From: Rhizobiales bacterium 2SD
GTDB taxonomy: Bacteria; Pseudomonadota; Alphaproteobacteria; Rhizobiales; Beijerinckiaceae
Assembly (NCBI GenBank): GCA_005502805.1
Contig: SCMY01000014.1
Location: forward strand, 124,001-188,000
Direction: 5' to 3'
DNA: 64,000 nt
Below the pieces are notes generated by a model. It was not told the DNA's origin and made no database searches. It saw only the letters and a list, made by a program, of their open reading frames with translations. The position numbers and the translations under genes were made by a program. Positions 49,493-58,143 of this stretch are shown here, piece by piece (positions within the stretch are counted from its first letter, which is position 1; each line of letters starts with the position of its first letter).

Positions 49493-51829
49493 CTACTTCG
49501 CCACGGTAAACTGAACGCGGCGGTTCTTGACACGCGCCTCGGCGTCGCCATGGGCGACCAGCGGCCTGTCTGTCCCGTACCCCTTGACCTCGAGCTGCGC
49601 TGAAGCAATGCCGCGACGGATCAGTTCCTCCCGGACACGCAGCGCCCGGCGGTTCGACAGATCGAGATTGTTGAAGCCGCTGCGCTCGCCGTCGAGATTG
49701 GCATGCCCTTCGACCGTCACTCGCGAATTCGGGCATTGCTTGAGGATGGCGGCGGCCTCGCTCATGGCCCGCTCGGTCACAGGATCGAGCGTGACGACCG
49801 CGGTGCCTTGGCCGAACATCACATAATAGCGCTGGGTCAGCGCATCGAGCTCGTTCTGACATGTGCTCGGCGGGTCGATGACGCAGCCGGTCTGGCGCAT
49901 GCCCACCTCGGCCTTGCCGGCGAAGCCGTCCGGCAAGCCGCTCGCCAGATTGGTCTCGACCTCGTCGCGAATCAGCGCCCGGCAGGTCAGGCCGCGGACG
50001 CTGACCGCGCGGTCGACCACACTGGCCGAACCCAGATCGAGCCGCAGCAGATCCTGCACCACGCCCCGCGCCGCGACGCCAAACCCGCTCGGTGCAGCCG
50101 GCAGTATCTCGGTCTCGTCGCTGACGCGACCGCGCAGCGGCGAAGCCGCTATCAGCGCCGCGATCGCCTCCTTGGCCGCGGCATCAGGCAGATAGCCGTT
50201 GAGATAGCCGCCAGACCTGTCGATCGAGGCCGTAAAGCCATAGCTGCGCAAGGTGAGCGCCGGCCTGCCCGGGAAAGAGAGCCCGGTAGGGAGCGCCTTG
50301 CCTTTCAGGGCATCTTCCAAAGCTTGCCAACCGGCCTTGTCCATCGCCACGCCGTTGAGGCTGAGCGCCGAACCGGTCAGCGAGACACTGCCCTGCGCCA
50401 TCCTGCCGAGGAGGCCGAGCGCGAACCGGGTCGCCTCGCCATAGTCAGGCCCGCCGCGTGCAACAGCCTCGACCACCGTCCGGTCGACGACATCTCCGCC
50501 GGACAGCGCCGCACGCGCCGCCTCGAGCGCAGCCGCCTTGGCCGCGGCGTCGGGTGCGACGCCGGATAGGACGATGCCGCTCTCGGACTTCTCGGCGCGC
50601 CACTGCAGCGGCCGCGAGGCGGCAGGCTGCGTGGGCCGCGCTTCCGTGCCGGCAGCCTGATTCGGCGCGCCAGGAATCGGATCGACCAAGGGCGGCGGCT
50701 GATTGGTCGGCACGGACGCGTTCGGCGCCACCGGTACGGGCGGGGGTGCGTCGGCCGGCGGGGCCGGCGCCGGCTCGTTTCTGCGACCCGGCGGAGGGGA
50801 CGGTGGGCAAATGATGCTGGCGAGTGCGACCGAATCGGGCCCATCACCCTGCGCGATATTCAGCTTGAGCGCTTCGCAGGCTTCATGGCTCTCCGGGCCC
50901 TGCCCGGAAATGCGATAGGCATCGCCTTCGATCTCGACCTTGCCGCTGCGCAGGCGCGCGAGATCGGCAATCGCGCGCGCCACCCTGGTCGCAAAGGCGG
51001 GCGGCTCGCCGGCAGCCTGCAGCATGCGATCGCTCACAGCGCCGGCCATGGGGAAAGCGCGCCCAAGCAGCGCCGCGATCTCGCGACGCATCGCATCGGA
51101 GGGGTAGTGGCCCGTAACCACGACGGTGCCGGATGCCGTTTTCTCGGCGCTCCAGCGGTAGGGCGTCACCGTTGGTGGGCTGAGCATGCAATCGACGCGC
51201 GTGAAGCCCTTCGGAGCGGCACCAGCCGCCCCCTCGCGCAAGGATTGGTAGCCCTGCGGTGTCGCAGCGGTGCCTTCGACGCAATAGCGGGCATCGTCGA
51301 GAGCAACCTTGCCGACGGAGAGCTGACCGAGATCGCGCATCAGCGCTCCCGCGAGCTCGGCGAAACCAATCGGTGCGCCGAATGCGATCTTCTGCTGGTC
51401 ATCGATCCGCAGTCCCGACCCAAGCGCCCGTGCCGCCGACAATGTCGCCGCGGCCGTGGCCTCGTCTGGCACAAAGCCTGAAAGCGTCACGCGATCGCCC
51501 GCTCGCGCAGCCGACCAGCTATAGGGCTTTTGCGCGATGACCTGCGTCAGCCCACCGAGCACGCGCCGGACGCCGAACTCCGATTGCAGCTGCGCCAACG
51601 CCCTGTTGGCCCCGTCAGCCGTGACAGCCTCTCCGTCGAGATAGACGTCCCGGCCGCTGACACGGACGGATACGCCGCGAGCTCCCGCTGCGGCTCCCGC
51701 CGCCGTACTTGCCGCGAGCGCCCTGGCTTCGATGTCCCGGCGGACCGGCTCGGTGTTGAGTGCATTAGCGGCTGCCCAGAGCAGGCCGAGCGGAACAAGC
51801 CCCCAAAGCCAACCGGCGTGCCGCGCCAT
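49493..51829 (-). CDS. BON-like repeat and OmpA-domain protein
   Basis: A 778-residue envelope protein. A membrane segment (WLWGLVPLGLLWAAANAL) is followed by repeated BON-like modules of the type W-A-K-G-V-L-G-P-D-A: about 54-95, then around YSWSAARAGDRVTLSGFVPD, YRWSAEKTASGTVVVTGHYP, LQWRAEKSESGIVLSGVAPD and YGFTASIDRSGGYLNGYLPD. A proline-rich linker sits mid-protein. The C-terminal OmpA/MotB domain (VTVEGHANLDGERSGFNNLD, then NRRALRVREELIRRGI) binds peptidoglycan. This resembles ArfA-type proteins, with more BON units. The ATG at 51829 was chosen. Confidence 0.82.
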   Translation of the reverse strand: MARHAGWLWGLVPLGLLWAAANALNTEPVRRDIEARALAASTAAGAAAGARGVSVRVSGRDVYLDGEAVTADGANRALAQLQSEFGVRRVLGGLTQVIAQKPYSWSAARAGDRVTLSGFVPDEATAAATLSAARALGSGLRIDDQQKIAFGAPIGFAELAGALMRDLGQLSVGKVALDDARYCVEGTAATPQGYQSLREGAAGAAPKGFTRVDCMLSPPTVTPYRWSAEKTASGTVVVTGHYPSDAMRREIAALLGRAFPMAGAVSDRMLQAAGEPPAFATRVARAIADLARLRSGKVEIEGDAYRISGQGPESHEACEALKLNIAQGDGPDSVALASIICPPSPPPGRRNEPAPAPPADAPPPVPVAPNASVPTNQPPPLVDPIPGAPNQAAGTEARPTQPAASRPLQWRAEKSESGIVLSGVAPDAAAKAAALEAARAALSGGDVVDRTVVEAVARGGPDYGEATRFALGLLGRMAQGSVSLTGSALSLNGVAMDKAGWQALEDALKGKALPTGLSFPGRPALTLRSYGFTASIDRSGGYLNGYLPDAAAKEAIAALIAASPLRGRVSDETEILPAAPSGFGVAARGVVQDLLRLDLGSASVVDRAVSVRGLTCRALIRDEVETNLASGLPDGFAGKAEVGMRQTGCVIDPPSTCQNELDALTQRYYVMFGQGTAVVTLDPVTERAMSEAAAILKQCPNSRVTVEGHANLDGERSGFNNLDLSNRRALRVREELIRRGIASAQLEVKGYGTDRPLVAHGDAEARVKNRRVQFTVAK

Positions 51830-52006
51830 GCCGAAAATCCCGCCTCGTACCAAGGATCACTCGCGCCGAATCCGGGCGGCGGCGATCCGTTCCAATCACG
51901 CCCCATCGCGGCCTCAAGTCAAGCAAGCGGCCGATCCAGCCTTGTGTCGATCAGACAGAGTTTCGGCGGTCAGCAGCAACTCAACCGGGAGAGAGCGACG
52001 CAAACG

Positions 52007-52034
52007 AAAAAAGCCCCGGGTTTCCCCGGGGCTT
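52007..52034 (-). terminator. Porin terminator
   Basis: Stem AAGCCCCGGG (52011-52020) pairs with CCCGGGGCTT (52025-52034), with a four-base loop. On the minus strand it is followed by TTTTTT, giving a strong intrinsic terminator 24 bases after the porin stop. Confidence 0.9.
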
Positions 52035-52057
52035 CTCTTGAACGATCAGAGGATCGA

Positions 52058-53431
52058 TCAGAAGTCGCGCTGGATGCGGAGGCGACCAGCCCAAGCATCG
52101 TCCGACTTGATCAGGCGGCCGCCAGCAAGCAGGCCCGGACGGGCGCCGGTGTTGTCGGCAGCCAGAACGCCGTTGCGAACTTCGGTACGGGTGTAGAGAA
52201 CCTCAACACCGATATCGAGACCCGAAACCGGCGACCAGATCAGGTTACCAGCAACGATGAGCTCCTTCGGATCAAGCGGACGAGCCAGAGCTCCGCCAGC
52301 CTGGAAGGCCGGGAAGATGTAGTTCAGCTTGAGCTCCGAGTACGAAGCAGCGAGCTCCGAACGCAGGGTCGGGGTCCAGAAGTGGCGCAGAGCGGCGACG
52401 ACCGACCAGCCGGTCGAGGTCTTGCTGCGGCCGAAGCCGTCGACGGTGATGTCGGCGACAGTCAGCTGGTTGCCGGCGACGGCCGAGCCGAGACGGCCCG
52501 AGCCGAACTGACCGTTCCAGCCGAGATAGCCGAGAGCGCCGTCAGCATAGGCAGCCTGCAGGAACAGGTGATCGCCAGCCGCAAGCATCGGCAGGTTGAT
52601 CTTCACGCCGCCCTGGACAGCCCAGCCCCACTCGTCCTCGTTGCGAGCAACGGCGAACGCAGGGTTGTTGTAGCTACGCTGGGTGAGAGCACCCGACAAC
52701 TGAGCCGAACCCCAGCCCTGATCGACGCGCAGCGAGGCGACGATGTCGGGGAAGTTCTGACCGTTCAGACCGCCGACGCCGACGATGCCGTTCTCACGGG
52801 TGCCGGTACCGGTGTTACGATCTTCGAGCGAGACCGTGGCCGAGAAGCCCGAACCGAAGGTGGCGGTGTAAGCCAACAGGTTGAGGCGCGAGTCCGCCGT
52901 ACGGAGCGTCGAGAAGGTCAGGTCGTTCGCGTAGAAGTCGAAGAACGACTGAGCGCGACCAGCGGTGATCGGGCCGAACTGGATGAAGGCCAGATCGAGG
53001 TTCGAGGCAGTGCCCGGACCGGCAGCGCCGTTACGAGCCTGACCCGGGGCGATGATGCCCTGGTTGCCGCCGACGGTGCCAGCGTAGAAGCCCGAGCTGA
53101 CGGTCAGCTCATAGCGGAAGAAGGTGCGCAGCGTGCCGTAGGCAGTGGCGGTGCGGGCGTCGACGTTCAGACGACCGCGCGAGCGGGTGCCGTAAGCGTC
53201 CTGACCGTTGCCGTAGCGCGAACCGACGGTGTACTCAGCGCGAACACGACCACCAACGCGAAGGCAGGTGTCGGTGCCCGGGATGTAGAAGAAGCCCGCG
53301 CCATAAGCGGAGCAAACGCGAACGTACTCGACCGGAGCGGCCTTCCGCGAAGGAAGGTCGGCGGCCTGAGCCCCGGCAACCGCGGCGATGCCGGCGGCGG
53401 AACCGAGGAGGAGGCTCTTGACGAGCTTCAT
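52058..53431 (-). CDS. Porin, Omp2/Porin_2 family
   Basis: A 457-residue outer-membrane channel of the alphaproteobacterial Porin_2 (Omp2a/b) family. The signal peptide ends at GAQAADLPSRKA; the mature protein shows EYVRVCSAYGAGFFYIPGTD with the conserved Cys pair (CSAYGAG and TCLRVGGRVRAEY), and repeated strands rich in aromatic and glycine residues, ending in Phe. The ATG at 53431 follows GGAGGTAA, a textbook ribosome-binding site. It has a strong terminator downstream, as expected for a highly expressed porin. A CtrA-type box lies 280 bases upstream. Confidence 0.93.
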   Translation of the reverse strand: MKLVKSLLLGSAAGIAAVAGAQAADLPSRKAAPVEYVRVCSAYGAGFFYIPGTDTCLRVGGRVRAEYTVGSRYGNGQDAYGTRSRGRLNVDARTATAYGTLRTFFRYELTVSSGFYAGTVGGNQGIIAPGQARNGAAGPGTASNLDLAFIQFGPITAGRAQSFFDFYANDLTFSTLRTADSRLNLLAYTATFGSGFSATVSLEDRNTGTGTRENGIVGVGGLNGQNFPDIVASLRVDQGWGSAQLSGALTQRSYNNPAFAVARNEDEWGWAVQGGVKINLPMLAAGDHLFLQAAYADGALGYLGWNGQFGSGRLGSAVAGNQLTVADITVDGFGRSKTSTGWSVVAALRHFWTPTLRSELAASYSELKLNYIFPAFQAGGALARPLDPKELIVAGNLIWSPVSGLDIGVEVLYTRTEVRNGVLAADNTGARPGLLAGGRLIKSDDAWAGRLRIQRDF

Positions 53432-53817
53432 TTGATTACCTCCAAAAGAGTTTCGAGACCCTCGGGCGTCAGCGCGTTCCATTCGGCAGCCCCAGGAGAC
53501 CTGTCCGACGAACCCGCTTATCCCGGTCTTTCGCCCGCGTCCCCGAACCGTTCGGAGGCGAAGACGAAAAACAGCGACCGGGAACGTCCCGCCGCACAAT
53601 CACCATTACGAATGCCCGGGCTCCGATCAACCACGATCACGCCACAGTCCCCACCCCGGGCCCGCTTTGCCCCCCGGTGTTGCACCTGCGCCACGCTTTG
53701 AAGGCCGAACTTAAGAGCGCGTTAACCGAACCGGGCCGGAGAAGGCCTCGAAAGCGGGTTTCGTCACCCCTGCTGAAGCGAATCTGCTGCCACTGTGCGG
53801 CGGACTGAGTCGCGGGC
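53432..53817 (-). promoter_or_regulatory. Porin upstream region with CtrA-type site
   Basis: 386 non-coding bases between the porin and the end of tamB. TTAAGAGCGCGTTAAC at 53711-53726 exactly fits TTAA-N7-TTAAC, the CtrA-binding consensus. The GGAGGTAA ribosome-binding site of the porin lies close to 53440. No small ORF was convincing. Only CtrA occupancy would prove its role. Confidence 0.55.
53711..53726. promoter_or_regulatory. CtrA box TTAA-N7-TTAAC
   Basis: TTAA at 53711-53714, the seven-base spacer GAGCGCG, and TTAAC at 53722-53726. Full agreement with the CtrA consensus of alphaproteobacteria. It may control the porin gene or, less likely, transcription from the tamB end. Confidence 0.55.
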
Positions 53818-56800
53818 TCAGTATTCCCACTCGGCGCCGACGCCGACCGCCGCGCTGCCGTCGGCATTGGTCTCGGCCTGTAGCTTCAGGCGGCGAGTCA
53901 CGTCGATGCCCACCGAGACGCCGCTGTCCTCTGGCTTGGCGCCAGCTTTCACCCCGAGGGTGATGTTGTCGGAGATCGCGCGGGAAACACCGACCGTCGG
54001 TCCGCCTGGCCCCATCTGGACATCTAGATTGTCGACGCCGAGCGAACGGCGGATGCGTTCGAAGACATCGTCGCCGCCGGCGCCGGAGAACTGCGCTGCG
54101 GTCTGGGCGAGCTGAAGCGCCTGGAAAGGCGAGAGCGAGCCGGAGGCGCGGGCGAAGAGCAGCCGCGAGAGAACTTCGTCCGGCGGCAGCTCGGGCGACG
54201 AGGTGAAGGTGAATTCGGGCGCAGAGGCCTCGCCCGAGACGATGATCCGCGCGGTGACGTCGGCGGCGCGGGTCTCGGCAACGAAGTCGAGCGTCGGCAT
54301 GACATCGCCAGAGAAGGTGATGCGGCCCTTGCTGAAATCGAGGCGCTGGCTGGCGAGGCTGAGGCGTCCGCGCCTGAGATCGAAGCCGCCGGTCAGGGCC
54401 GGCGCGCCGGAAGTGCCGCCGACACGCAGATCGCCGCCGAGTTCTGCATCGATGCCGCGGCCACGGATGAAGACGCGCCCCGGCGCGGAGACGGTGATGT
54501 CCAGAACGGCATCGAAAGCGGGAGCGCGGGCGCCCTTGCGATTCGCGACGGCACGGGCCCTGCGCTCGGCGGCGAGCCGGGCTGCTGCTTGCCCCTTGGC
54601 GTTGACGTGGCGGATGCCGTCGACCGGCCGCGAGCTCGACGGCAGGCGATCGGGCACCGAAACCTCGATAGTGACGACGTCGACCCGCCCGGCGATGCGC
54701 GGCCGTTGCGCCAGCGGGCCGGCGAGGTCGAGATTGAGATCGGTGACCGCCCGGACCAGCCCGCTGTCGACGAGTTGCGCGCGCTTGCCCTCGATGCGGA
54801 TCGTGCCGGGGAAGCCCGCCTGCGGATCGAGTTTGACGTTTCCGCGGGCCGAGAGCGTGCCATTGCCCGGCGTCTGGGCGGCGAAGCGCTCGATGACGAG
54901 CTCGGGCCCGTTGGCAGTGACGCGGGCTTCGAGACCGGTGAGCTTCACGCCCTGGAGCGCGTCGCTGAAGCTGCCGCCGGAGAGCGTCGCGCCGCCGGAC
55001 AGGCGCGGCGCGGCGAGCGTGCCGCCGGCGCGCAGGTCGAGTGCGAGCTGGCCGGTCAGGCGGCGGCCGTCGGCGGCAAGCTGAGCGTTGGCGAGCTGGG
55101 CGTCGGCTTTGCCCTGCACCGAGAGATCGAGCGCGCCATCGCCACCGAGCGGCGCCGTGCCCTTGGCGGTCAGGCTGACGAAACGGCCGGCATTGAGGCT
55201 GGCGTCAAGGCTGGTCTGGCGGCCATTCAGCGCGCCCTGCCCTGCGATCTCGATCGGCGGCAGGCCGGCAGAGCGCGTCTGCGGCGCGACGAGACGAGCA
55301 ATGCGCACTCGCCACGGCCCGGTCGGCGCCTCGGGCGTGCCCTTGATCGTCGCCTCGGCGTCGAGCGTGCCGGAGAGGTCGAGCGCCGGCGACGCCAGGC
55401 GGGCGGCCGAGAGCGGCACGTTTTGAGCCGCGAAGCGCAGGTCGAGCGCCTTACCGGCCTCGCCGTCCAGAGTGATCCGGCCGCCATCGAGCGCGATGGC
55501 GAGGTCGCGGATGGCGACGCCGCCATCGGTCGCGACGAAGCTCGCCGGCTTGGCCAAGGCGATACGGCGGCCGTCACGGGTTGCGGTGAAGCTGGCGAGA
55601 TCGAAGCGCAGCGGATCGGCAACCGAGAGACGGCCCTTGGAGGCAAGCGAGAAGCCACGTGCTGTGGCATCGAGGCTGATGTCGCTGGCGTCGGCCCCGC
55701 CCTTGGAGACGAGACGAATCGCGCTCACCGGCTCGCCGGCGATAACGGCCCGATCGATCTGGATGTTGCCATTGATCAGCGGCTTGCGCAGCGCATCGAC
55801 GACGGCGACATCCGCATCGAGCCGGTCGAGCGAAACACTAGGCGCGACAAGCTTCTGCGCGCTGGCCTTCAGATTCAGATTCTGGCCGCCTGTCGGGCGC
55901 GCCAGCTTCACATCGGCCTCGATTCGGCCGCCGAGCTTGGCCAGCGCCAACGCCGAGAGATCGTCGAGATTGCGGGCCGTGAGCTTGAGATTGCCTTCGG
56001 CGAGATTGGAGCCGTCGAGATCGAGCGCGCCGTTCAACGTCACCGAGCCGATGGCGATATCGAGTTGAGGCAGAGCCCAGCCGCCCGGATCGCGCTTGGC
56101 AAAGCGGAGGGCGCCGGTCGCCGGCCGGCCATCGACCTCGCCGGACAGCTTGGCGTCGCCGGTGAGCGCGCCCTGCAGATCACGCAGCGTCGCATCGAGA
56201 GCGAGGCGCGGCACCGGCCGGCCGAGCGCAGTGGCATTGGTAATCCCGGCTTTCAGTGTCGCGTCGAGCTTGTCGAGCGGTCCGGTCAACGCCGCATCGA
56301 AAGCGCCCTGCCCCGACAATTTCGAATCGGCGCGGCGCAGATCGGGAATCGCGATGTTGGCCTTCAGGCTCGAGCCTTGCGCGCCGAGCGCGCCATCAGC
56401 GGTGGCCGCCACGTGCGCGCCGGCGATGCGCAGGCCGTTGACGACGAGGCCGCCGCTGCCGGGCACCCGGACCTCGCCGCCGAGCGAGAGCTTGCCAGCG
56501 AGCAGACGGTCGAGCGCTTCCTGGCCGAGCGCCAGCGATTCCGCTCCGCCATCGAGCTTGACCGCGTAGAGGCGCTTCTTCGGCTCGGCGTCGACATCGG
56601 CGCTCAGAGCGGCGGAGCCCTTGAGCGAACGGCCGGCGAGCGTGCTGAGCCGCGAGAGATCGGGCAGCCGCGCCTGCACCTTGCCGAGGATGCGGGCCGG
56701 ATCGAGTCGGCCGGCATAGCCGAGCTCCGCCCCGCCGAAGGCGAGCTTCAGCGTCTCGAACTCGCCGCCCCCGCCCTCGGATGCCGTGCCGCGCAAAGTG

Positions 56801-58143
56801 AAGCGCAGGCGGTCGCCGATGAAGCGCGCGAGGCCGGGATCGGCGAGCGCGACGCCGGAGGCTTCGCCATCCGAAACCAGCACGGTGCGCGTCGCGGGAT
56901 CGTTGAGCGCGCCGGTCGGCGTCGCAGTGAAAGTGAAATCGAGCTTGCCGAGCTTGCCGGCTGGGACGTTCGCGCCCTCCGCCTGCAGGCTGGCGTCGAC
57001 GCGCGGGCCCGCCGCCGGCCCGCGGATGGTCGCATCGAAGGCGAGCTTGGCGATCTCGGCGCCGGAGGCGACCGTGCGTCCTTCCGCATTGGGGCGGGCG
57101 GCAGCGGTGATCTTGAAGTCGAGGTTCTTGTCGGCGCCGTAGAGCCCGTTCACGTCGAGCCGGGCCAGCGCCGAGACCAGCGCCATCTGGTCGACCGAGA
57201 CGGAGCCGCTATCGGCCAGCCCCACCGTGCCGTCGAGCCGGGTCGACCCCTCAAAGACCGGCGCGACCGGTGGCGGCATCAAGCCGGCGATGCGCGAATC
57301 GAGTGCGAGCAGGAGCCGCCTCCCCGCGCCCTGGCGGGTGAGATCGGCGGTGCCGTTGGCGCCGATGGTCGGGCCGGCGTTGAAAGCGAGCGTCGCGCGG
57401 AAACGGTCGAGCGGGCCGTCGCCGGAAAGGTCGAGCTTGACCGGCGGGCGATCCGGCAGATCGGCGATGGTCGAGATCAGACCGCCCGCCGGCTCGTCGA
57501 GCTTGACCGCGAGCTGGAGCTGCGTCGACTGCGGCACGAAGCGCAGGGTGACGTCGAGCGCACCGCCCATGTCGAGCCGGCGCCCGGCAAGGCGGAAATC
57601 GAGACCTTCATTGGGCGGGCCGAGGCGGGCCGCACCGGTCGCCGACAATCTGGCCGGCGCGCCGATCACGGTCGGCCCAAGCGCCAGCTCTCCGAGCTGG
57701 AAGGCCTCGACGATCACCTTGAGCGGCAATTCGGGCAGGATCGGCCCGGCATTGGCCTGCGCAGCCGCCGCAGCAGGATCCGGCAGCGGCTTGCGCAATA
57801 TCTCGAGCTTGCCGATCTCCAGCCGGTTGACCTCGAGCCGGCGCAGCAGCAACGCCGAGCGGGTCCAGACCAGCCGGGCTCGGTCGAGCCGGAGCCAGGG
57901 TCCGTCGCGATCGGAGATGACGATGTCGCGGATGGACGCGTCCGAGGAGAGCGCGCCGTCGACCGCGCCGATCGAGACCTGGCTGCCGTCGGTCGAGAGC
58001 GCCTTGGAGATCAAGTCGGCCAGCACGCCGCGCTCCCCGGCGTTCTGGGCGAAGCCACCGAGACCGGTGAAGACGACCACCGCCGCGGCGATGACCAGAG
58101 CGCCCAGGCCGGCGAGGAGACGAGAGATGCGGAGCGCGCCCAT
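53818..58143 (-). CDS. tamB: Translocation/assembly module protein TamB
   Basis: Very large inner-membrane-anchored protein (1441 residues) that spans the periplasm and helps autotransporter insertion and lipid traffic with TamA. A single N-terminal membrane segment (RLLAGLGALVIAAAVVVF) is followed by a long beta-rich, repetitive region with many D-L-x-L-x-G-x-L strands typical of a beta-taco/AsmA-like fold. The C-terminal DUF490 domain has VRVGGTSGAPALTGGFDLRR-type segments and ends in EWEY. The start overlaps the tamA stop by one base (TGATG), so translation is coupled. Confidence 0.94.
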   Translation of the reverse strand: MGALRISRLLAGLGALVIAAAVVVFTGLGGFAQNAGERGVLADLISKALSTDGSQVSIGAVDGALSSDASIRDIVISDRDGPWLRLDRARLVWTRSALLLRRLEVNRLEIGKLEILRKPLPDPAAAAAQANAGPILPELPLKVIVEAFQLGELALGPTVIGAPARLSATGAARLGPPNEGLDFRLAGRRLDMGGALDVTLRFVPQSTQLQLAVKLDEPAGGLISTIADLPDRPPVKLDLSGDGPLDRFRATLAFNAGPTIGANGTADLTRQGAGRRLLLALDSRIAGLMPPPVAPVFEGSTRLDGTVGLADSGSVSVDQMALVSALARLDVNGLYGADKNLDFKITAAARPNAEGRTVASGAEIAKLAFDATIRGPAAGPRVDASLQAEGANVPAGKLGKLDFTFTATPTGALNDPATRTVLVSDGEASGVALADPGLARFIGDRLRFTLRGTASEGGGGEFETLKLAFGGAELGYAGRLDPARILGKVQARLPDLSRLSTLAGRSLKGSAALSADVDAEPKKRLYAVKLDGGAESLALGQEALDRLLAGKLSLGGEVRVPGSGGLVVNGLRIAGAHVAATADGALGAQGSSLKANIAIPDLRRADSKLSGQGAFDAALTGPLDKLDATLKAGITNATALGRPVPRLALDATLRDLQGALTGDAKLSGEVDGRPATGALRFAKRDPGGWALPQLDIAIGSVTLNGALDLDGSNLAEGNLKLTARNLDDLSALALAKLGGRIEADVKLARPTGGQNLNLKASAQKLVAPSVSLDRLDADVAVVDALRKPLINGNIQIDRAVIAGEPVSAIRLVSKGGADASDISLDATARGFSLASKGRLSVADPLRFDLASFTATRDGRRIALAKPASFVATDGGVAIRDLAIALDGGRITLDGEAGKALDLRFAAQNVPLSAARLASPALDLSGTLDAEATIKGTPEAPTGPWRVRIARLVAPQTRSAGLPPIEIAGQGALNGRQTSLDASLNAGRFVSLTAKGTAPLGGDGALDLSVQGKADAQLANAQLAADGRRLTGQLALDLRAGGTLAAPRLSGGATLSGGSFSDALQGVKLTGLEARVTANGPELVIERFAAQTPGNGTLSARGNVKLDPQAGFPGTIRIEGKRAQLVDSGLVRAVTDLNLDLAGPLAQRPRIAGRVDVVTIEVSVPDRLPSSSRPVDGIRHVNAKGQAAARLAAERRARAVANRKGARAPAFDAVLDITVSAPGRVFIRGRGIDAELGGDLRVGGTSGAPALTGGFDLRRGRLSLASQRLDFSKGRITFSGDVMPTLDFVAETRAADVTARIIVSGEASAPEFTFTSSPELPPDEVLSRLLFARASGSLSPFQALQLAQTAAQFSGAGGDDVFERIRRSLGVDNLDVQMGPGGPTVGVSRAISDNITLGVKAGAKPEDSGVSVGIDVTRRLKLQAETNADGSAAVGVGAEWEY

